A stretch of 13,146 nt of DNA from Hamiltosporidium magnivora. Its lineage: Eukaryota > Microsporidia > Dubosqiidae. How positions within the stretch are numbered: the stretch's first letter is position 1; every line of letters begins with the position of its first letter. The stretch is taken from assembly GCA_004325065.1 (NCBI GenBank), contig PITI01000386.1, positions 1-13,146 on the forward strand. The letters are read 5' to 3'. A program made the translations under genes and the position numbers. Positions 8,540 to 13,146 of this stretch are shown piece by piece. The notes under the pieces were generated by a model that did not search any database, had not been told where the DNA came from, and saw only the letters and a list, made by a program, of their open reading frames with translations.

Positions 8540-9790
8540 ATGGAAGGAAGCAAGATTTTAGTAAATAAAAATATTAAAAAAAGAAAAATAGATGGCTTGA
8601 AAAACTTATCAATAATAATTTCATTCATAGCTTGTATTAGATTTATGTTTGCTAATTATAAGAAACATGGAATACTCATTACATTACCTCTACAGTCACT
8701 TCTATTCAAAGATATACAAGGATTATTTTACATTTTAATCATGAATTTTTTTAAATGTTTATTTGCATTTTGTAACGAATATTATTTTAATAATTTGATT
8801 TTCAAACTTATATTTCTTCTTTCTTTTGAGATTTTTATTGGATATTTAAATGTTAAATATATTCAGAATGTATATTTTTCACTGTCTTTACTCATTCTTA
8901 GTGTCTCATTTCTAATGAAAACGATATCTTTTCATATATATTTTTATAGAATTTTAACTTTTGGTGGAGGTAATGAAAAATTTAATGATGCATCTAAAAA
9001 AGTAACCCATAAAACATGTAGCATAGAAAATACTAAGACAAAACACTTTGCATCAAAATATACAAAGCCAAGCTTTTCCTATTATTTATATTTCATTTGT
9101 ATACCAACTTTGTGTTTCAGAAAAAAATATAAAATTCGTAAAAATAGAAATTGGATTTCGATTTTAAATTTATTTTTGAAATTTTTAATAAGTATACTTT
9201 TAATTATGTTTATAATGGATCAGTATGCAGTACCTTGTATTTACAATATAGAAAACTCACGAGATATTATTTCTTTGATAGAAAATGTATTGGACTTATC
9301 TATCAGTACAACATTTTTATGGTTAATATTTTTTTATAGTTGTTTTTATTGCTTTCTTAATATATTGGCACGTATAACAAAATATAAAAATGATAAATTT
9401 TATAAAAAATGGTGGAATGTCAGTTCTATACGCCAGTTTTGGTCATGTTGGAATATTCCTGTGCATGAATGGTTCAAGGAAGTAGTATATATTCCTTTGG
9501 TACAGAATAACTATTCGAAGTCACATGCTTCGTGTTTTATATTTTTTTTATCTGCTATTCTACATGAATATGTAATTGGCGCTTCTACAAAAATGTTTAA
9601 AGGTTGGATTTTTCTTAGCATTTTTTCTCAGATATTTCTTATCAAGATATCAGATTATACATGTTGTTTTCCAAATTTGGGAAATTATCTTTTTTGGTGT
9701 TCATTTTGTATCATTGGACAACCAATGTGTATGTTTTTATATTATAGAGCTTTATATCTTAAAAACGTACCATTAGAAATGTCAATGTAA
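8540..9790 (+). CDS. DGAT1-like MBOAT acyltransferase (probable diacylglycerol O-acyltransferase)
   Basis: Probable ER membrane enzyme that moves an acyl group from acyl-CoA to diacylglycerol or a related alcohol, making storage lipid. Many hydrophobic spans are visible. Signature blocks occur in family order: YYLYFICIPTLCF (181-193; the family's Y-Y-F-x-x-A-P-T-L-C-Y), FYKKWWN (287-293; FYxDWWN), FWSCWNIPVHEW (300-311), the active-site histidine in LHEY (H342), and IIGQP (391-395). WWN and WNIPVH favour DGAT1 over the sterol acyltransferases (ACAT/SOAT). The Asp of FYxDWWN is Lys290 here. At 416 residues it is shorter than usual DGAT1 (about 480-520), mostly at the N-terminus and in the cytoplasmic loops. 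The start is the first in-frame ATG after TAA 8471-8473. The frame is intact and ends TAA TAA. The substrate is inferred; a wax-ester or sterol acceptor is possible. Confidence 0.9.
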   Translation: MEGSKILVNKNIKKRKIDGLKNLSIIISFIACIRFMFANYKKHGILITLPLQSLLFKDIQGLFYILIMNFFKCLFAFCNEYYFNNLIFKLIFLLSFEIFIGYLNVKYIQNVYFSLSLLILSVSFLMKTISFHIYFYRILTFGGGNEKFNDASKKVTHKTCSIENTKTKHFASKYTKPSFSYYLYFICIPTLCFRKKYKIRKNRNWISILNLFLKFLISILLIMFIMDQYAVPCIYNIENSRDIISLIENVLDLSISTTFLWLIFFYSCFYCFLNILARITKYKNDKFYKKWWNVSSIRQFWSCWNIPVHEWFKEVVYIPLVQNNYSKSHASCFIFFLSAILHEYVIGASTKMFKGWIFLSIFSQIFLIKISDYTCCFPNLGNYLFWCSFCIIGQPMCMFLYYRALYLKNVPLEMSM

Positions 9791-9857
9791 TAATTGGAAT
9801 TTAATTTTTTTAAGATTTATTCGATCTTAGATTATAAATTAATTAAAACTTTTATTT

Positions 9858-9863
9858 AATAAA
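9858..9863 (+). terminator. Putative polyadenylation signal of the acyltransferase gene
   Basis: AATAAA about 70 bases after the stop codon, the same spacing seen after the 494-residue gene. The motif is common in AT-rich DNA. Confidence 0.3.
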
Positions 9864-9899
9864 ATTCTGGTTAAAACTTCTTTATGACTTTTATAAATT

Positions 9900-10170
9900 T
9901 CCTTCTATCTCTTTGACCGTTATCGTTTCTTCTTCTAAATTTGATTCTTTATTTATGTTTATCGTCAGTTCCTCAATCGTGGTTCCTCCTATTGAAATAG
10001 GGAGTAAATATTTTTTGTCTTTAAATGTTCAACCCCATCTTCATCTCTACTACCTGTTTTAAAGAATATGTTGATTCTCTATGCACCTCAGCTCTTTTAA
10101 TAACACCCATTGATGTTCTTTCGCAGCTCTCTTCGGCATCAGATTAGGCTCTGACTCAAGTCCTTTTGTC
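9900..10170 (-). pseudogene. Decayed minus-strand coding fragment, copy B of a dispersed pair
   Basis: Homologue of the relic at 485-758, in the same orientation. On the minus strand, one frame near 10140-10026 reads SDAEESCERTSMGVIKRAEV and continues to KQVVEMKMGLN. A neighbouring frame from about 10025 to 9893 reads KYLLPISIGGTTIEELTINI and ends EEETITVKEIEGNL before a stop. Upstream (10170-10280) are further broken pieces such as HLKRQQIPPNIDTWIQSM. The family is not recognised. The fragment lies tail-to-tail with the acyltransferase gene, about 100 bases from its stop. Frame changes and stops show that it is not functional. Confidence 0.5.
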
Positions 10171-12840
10171 GATCAAAAGAAATTGTTTTGATTGTCTTTT
10201 TGATCACATTGACTGAATCCATGTATCTATATTAGGAGGTATTTGCTGTCTTTTAAGGTGTGGTGTGACTTGTGATATTTTGTCAAAATAACGTCCCAAG
10301 TCATCTCATACCGAATTAAATAAACACTAAACTTATAATTAATTGATTGAAATGTCAGATAGTAAAATATATTTACTTAGGAAAGATTTTTGAACCCAAA
10401 AATGCGTATTTATTAAACAAAAACCATTTCATACAATATATAAACTACTTCAAGATTATTCTTTGTTTTATAATAAATCGAAACAAAATTTTTTTTATTA
10501 TGTTTTGTCTGTATAGATCAAAACTCTAAAGAATGCAAGGCGTTGTAAATTACTTGAATGTATTAAATTTTGACATTCCTTGTATCCTGATAAAAAATAA
10601 AGAAATATCCATCGGAAAACCAGCAATCTTAAATACTACGTAATTTTATAAACTTATATAAGCCACTGTGGGATTTTGTAGGCCAAATATTAAGTAGAAA
10701 CTGAAATTAATATCAAATAAGACAAATACAACCTGCAAGTTTTAAAAGCAGAATAGAATTACAAGTAAACTTATAAGATGTAAGAAATTTTGAACTCACC
10801 GGTGCTATTACCTCATTGGAATAAATATAAGCCACTAACAAATCAGATTATAAAGTATATTGGTATATCAGAAAAGAAGTGTATTCTGATTCCCGGTAGA
10901 AAATTTTGATAAGTAATTATTTTAGGCACTAGCATAGTATTTGCGATAAGATATCGATATTATATTTAGAAAATAGCATACTCATTTATAAAATGTTTTG
11001 CTGTGCTTATTTATTTCCATTAATAAATATAACTTTGAATCTAAAAAATAAATTAAGTCAAAAATTTAAAAAATTCTCAACACAAGTATGACAAAAAAAA
11101 CGCCATTATAAAGTAAACAGAAAAATTCTAAGTAATAGATAATTGTTTTAAATAAAATTAAATTAGATACTGTTTTTAAAATCAGAATAATGTAAAAGCT
11201 TTCAATAAATTATTGAAGCCAAAAATATGATTAGATAAAACACTCAGTATATATATTAAGTACAATTTGAAATTTAGTGTTTTGTTAATTGTGATCTAAT
11301 AACCGGTTATTATACCATAGAAAATACCATATGAGTACAAATATTAACTTTTCCGCACCAAGAATAGAGTGATCCTTAATTTTATTGTTCTTTAAAAATA
11401 CTTTCAAAACTATTTCTGCCAGTGTGGGATGGAAGTGAAAATAGAAGTAAAGAGTCTTAATAATCAAACAAAAACTTCAAACCGGAAGCATATTCTTATT
11501 CCTCGTATGTATCAACGAAAATGAGGGTTTTAAACGAAAAGCGTCAAAACCATCACAGTCTACTTTTGGAAAAAAGAGCAAATAAAAAACATTGATTAAA
11601 ACCGTAGAAGAAACAAATACAAAAAACCCTAATAAAATAATAAAAAGAATAAGAAGTACCCGAAAACAAAAGGAACTTTTCTAATAATAGAACTTTATAT
11701 TATTTAATAAATTTTAAACACAAGATTATATTTTTTATCTTTGCGCACGAAGGTGCGTTTTTGCTACTTAGATTTATTTTTTATATTTTTTTAAGTTAAG
11801 AAATTTTTTAGTTTATTCTGTCAAAATAAATTCATAATTTTCTAAAATATTCTCTGTTTAAAGGCGAATAAAAAGCTTATACTGTAAAATTAAAATTAGT
11901 TCCTGCTTAGAAAATTTTTTAAACCTTAAAAACTGCTAAAATTACCAAAATGAATATCAAAAATTGCAACTGAAGTGATTAAAGAGCCTTTCAAAACTAA
12001 TTAAATGTCATTGATTACGTTTTCAAGACAAATGAAACATTAAAACAAAACTTTAAACAAAGCTGGGAATAATTACTCATTCCTAAAAATCTATAGTCTG
12101 ATGATAATATAAAAAATCAGTGTCAATAACCAAAAACCTTGGTAATTAAAGGAAATGACAATGGTGTCAAAGAAAATGGTAGGGATACAGCTTGCCTATT
12201 TAGATCTTGTAATCTTCCAGCTAAACAAGGTATATTATAACAGTCACCTAATCAGCAAAGTTTTTATCGTACCAACCTTAAGAAGAGGCTTAAAAAAACA
12301 TTATATATCCAATAAAAATCATAAATGAATTATGAATTCACAGTAATATACTGATATTTTATAAAATAAACAATTTTATATATTAGCTGAAGGTATAACA
12401 AATATTTAAGAACGTTTTATTAAATTATATTGGAATTGAATGAAGAATAACAGAAAAAGAACAATTTATGTGATAAATAATTTCGCAATTGTTTTTTCAG
12501 CTTATTAAATCTCAGATATTTGTTTCAATATATTTTATTCTTCGTATATTGCTTCATTTTGATTCTTCTACAAAGCTTTATCCACGTCAACTATATTCTC
12601 CAATCCATTTTAAAAATTTACCGAATATTGTGATTTTTGTGAAATAACAAATGTTCATAGAAAAGAGATGGAAATTTGAGTTGGCATAGAATTTATATTG
12701 GTATCGAAAATTTTTAGATAAATATTTTTTTATTTTGGTTGCAATTTGAATGTAATTTTAAATTAAAAAGAAAGTCATAATCTTAATTTCAACGAGTAGC
12801 AAAATCGAAAAGAGTGTTAGAAGATAAAGTAATAATATTT
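10171..12840. other. Long AT-rich gene-free region
   Basis: I see no intact gene. Short open frames of about 60 codons (10347-10529 plus; 11467-11285 minus) are Ile/Lys/Tyr/Phe-rich and match what AT-rich noise gives. Around 11517-11690 a plus frame reads NEGFKRKASKPSQSTFGKKS, then a stop, then a Lys/Thr-rich tail; it may be a relic, with little to support it. One GC-rich hairpin with a T-run is listed separately. Confidence 0.5.
11744..11762 (+). other. GC-rich hairpin followed by a T-run
   Basis: CGCAC (11744-11748), loop GAAG, GTGCG (11753-11757), then five T (11758-11762). Such a shape can mark the 3' end of an RNA polymerase III transcript, and it stands out in this AT-rich region. No A or B box, or known small RNA, was recognised upstream. 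Confidence 0.35.
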
Positions 12841-12841
12841 G

Positions 12842-13064
12842 TCACGGGCCAATAAACCCCCCCATGCCCAATAGAACCCCCGTTATTTCCTATACATTTT
12901 TAATCTTGATAACACCCTTTATTTTTTGATATAGCCTTTTAATTTCTATATCCTTATAACTCATTTATTCCCCTTATTTTAAACATCTTCTTATTTTAAT
13001 TTCCTTTCCAATATTTCTTATCCATCCTTTTTTAACATTTCTTTTGTATAAACAATAGGATGTG
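12842..13064. other. C-rich, nearly G-free strand-skewed block
   Basis: It begins with CCCCCCC (12857-12863) and CCCCC (12877-12881). From 12935 to 13045 there is no G in 111 bases against 25 C. No gene is visible. It may be a pyrimidine-rich leader or promoter region of a gene to the right, or low-complexity sequence. Confidence 0.5.
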
Positions 13065-13146
13065 TTAATTATAAATAAAATATCCAATAAAATTTATATT
13101 TTGCTTTTCAGTTCCTTGTTTGCTTTTTTTCACTTATTTGCATTTG

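Noticed and set aside
8350..8628. Minus-strand open frame of 92 codons overlapping the start of the acyltransferase gene.
   Set aside because: Phe/Leu/Ile-rich antisense shadow of AT-rich sequence, with no recognisable motif. The overlapping plus-strand gene is clearly real.
10347..10529. 60-codon plus-strand frame.
   Set aside because: Composition (Ile, Lys, Tyr, Phe, Asn) is that of translated AT-rich noise. No homology is recognised and no promoter or start context is present.
11700..11762. Faint resemblance of the GCGCACGAAGGTGCG region to the core of U6 snRNA.
   Set aside because: The invariant ACAGAGA box and the flanking stems are missing; the similarity is limited to a few GC-rich bases.
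12864..12929. Short ORF starting at an ATG right after CCCCCCC, which could look like a microsporidian CCC-motif promoter and start.
   Set aside because: Only 21 codons before TGA, with no continuation in another frame that looks like protein.
1..13146. CRISPR array, phage, operon or prokaryotic defence system.
   Set aside because: No regularly spaced repeats, no ribosome-binding sites and no gene clusters. The gene families seen are eukaryotic.

Overview
This is an AT-rich (roughly three quarters A+T by eye), gene-sparse eukaryotic window. It has two intact intronless genes, one decayed retrotransposon and a lot of decayed or featureless DNA. The best fit is a microsporidian with an expanded, transposon-littered genome. 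Reasons: compact intronless genes, a very short upstream region with a TATA-like box or a G-run just before the ATG, a divergent short DGAT1-like MBOAT enzyme, and a relic of an R4/Dong-type non-LTR retrotransposon. This assignment is inference; no rRNA or other diagnostic marker is present.

Layout. 1-480: AT-rich, nothing recognised. 485-758: minus-strand coding relic, copy A. 890-1125 and 1315-1715: weak protein-like fragments. 2270-3754: intact 494-residue orphan protein with an N-terminal membrane anchor. 3760-4570: AT-rich spacer with a 12-bp inverted repeat. 4572 to about 7957, possibly to an A-rich tract near 8206: a broken R4/Dong-like element. Its parts occur in the expected order: N-terminal region, reverse transcriptase with a recognisable IDD core, C-x2-C motif, then the restriction-like endonuclease end with its IEVGIT and IIPYVIT blocks. 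8540-9790: intact 416-residue DGAT1-like acyltransferase. About 9900-10170: second minus-strand relic, copy B, homologous to copy A. 10170-13146: almost 3 kb without a gene, ending in a G-free, C-rich block.

The two intact genes do not form an operon and are about 4.8 kb apart. One is probably an ER enzyme making triacylglycerol or another neutral lipid. The other is a lineage-specific membrane-anchored or secreted protein of unknown role. Everything else looks like neutral decay of mobile or duplicated DNA. I found no new multi-gene system. The items most worth a second look are the paired relics A and B, the DGAT1-like enzyme with a changed signature residue, the orphan membrane protein, and the strand-skewed block at the right end.
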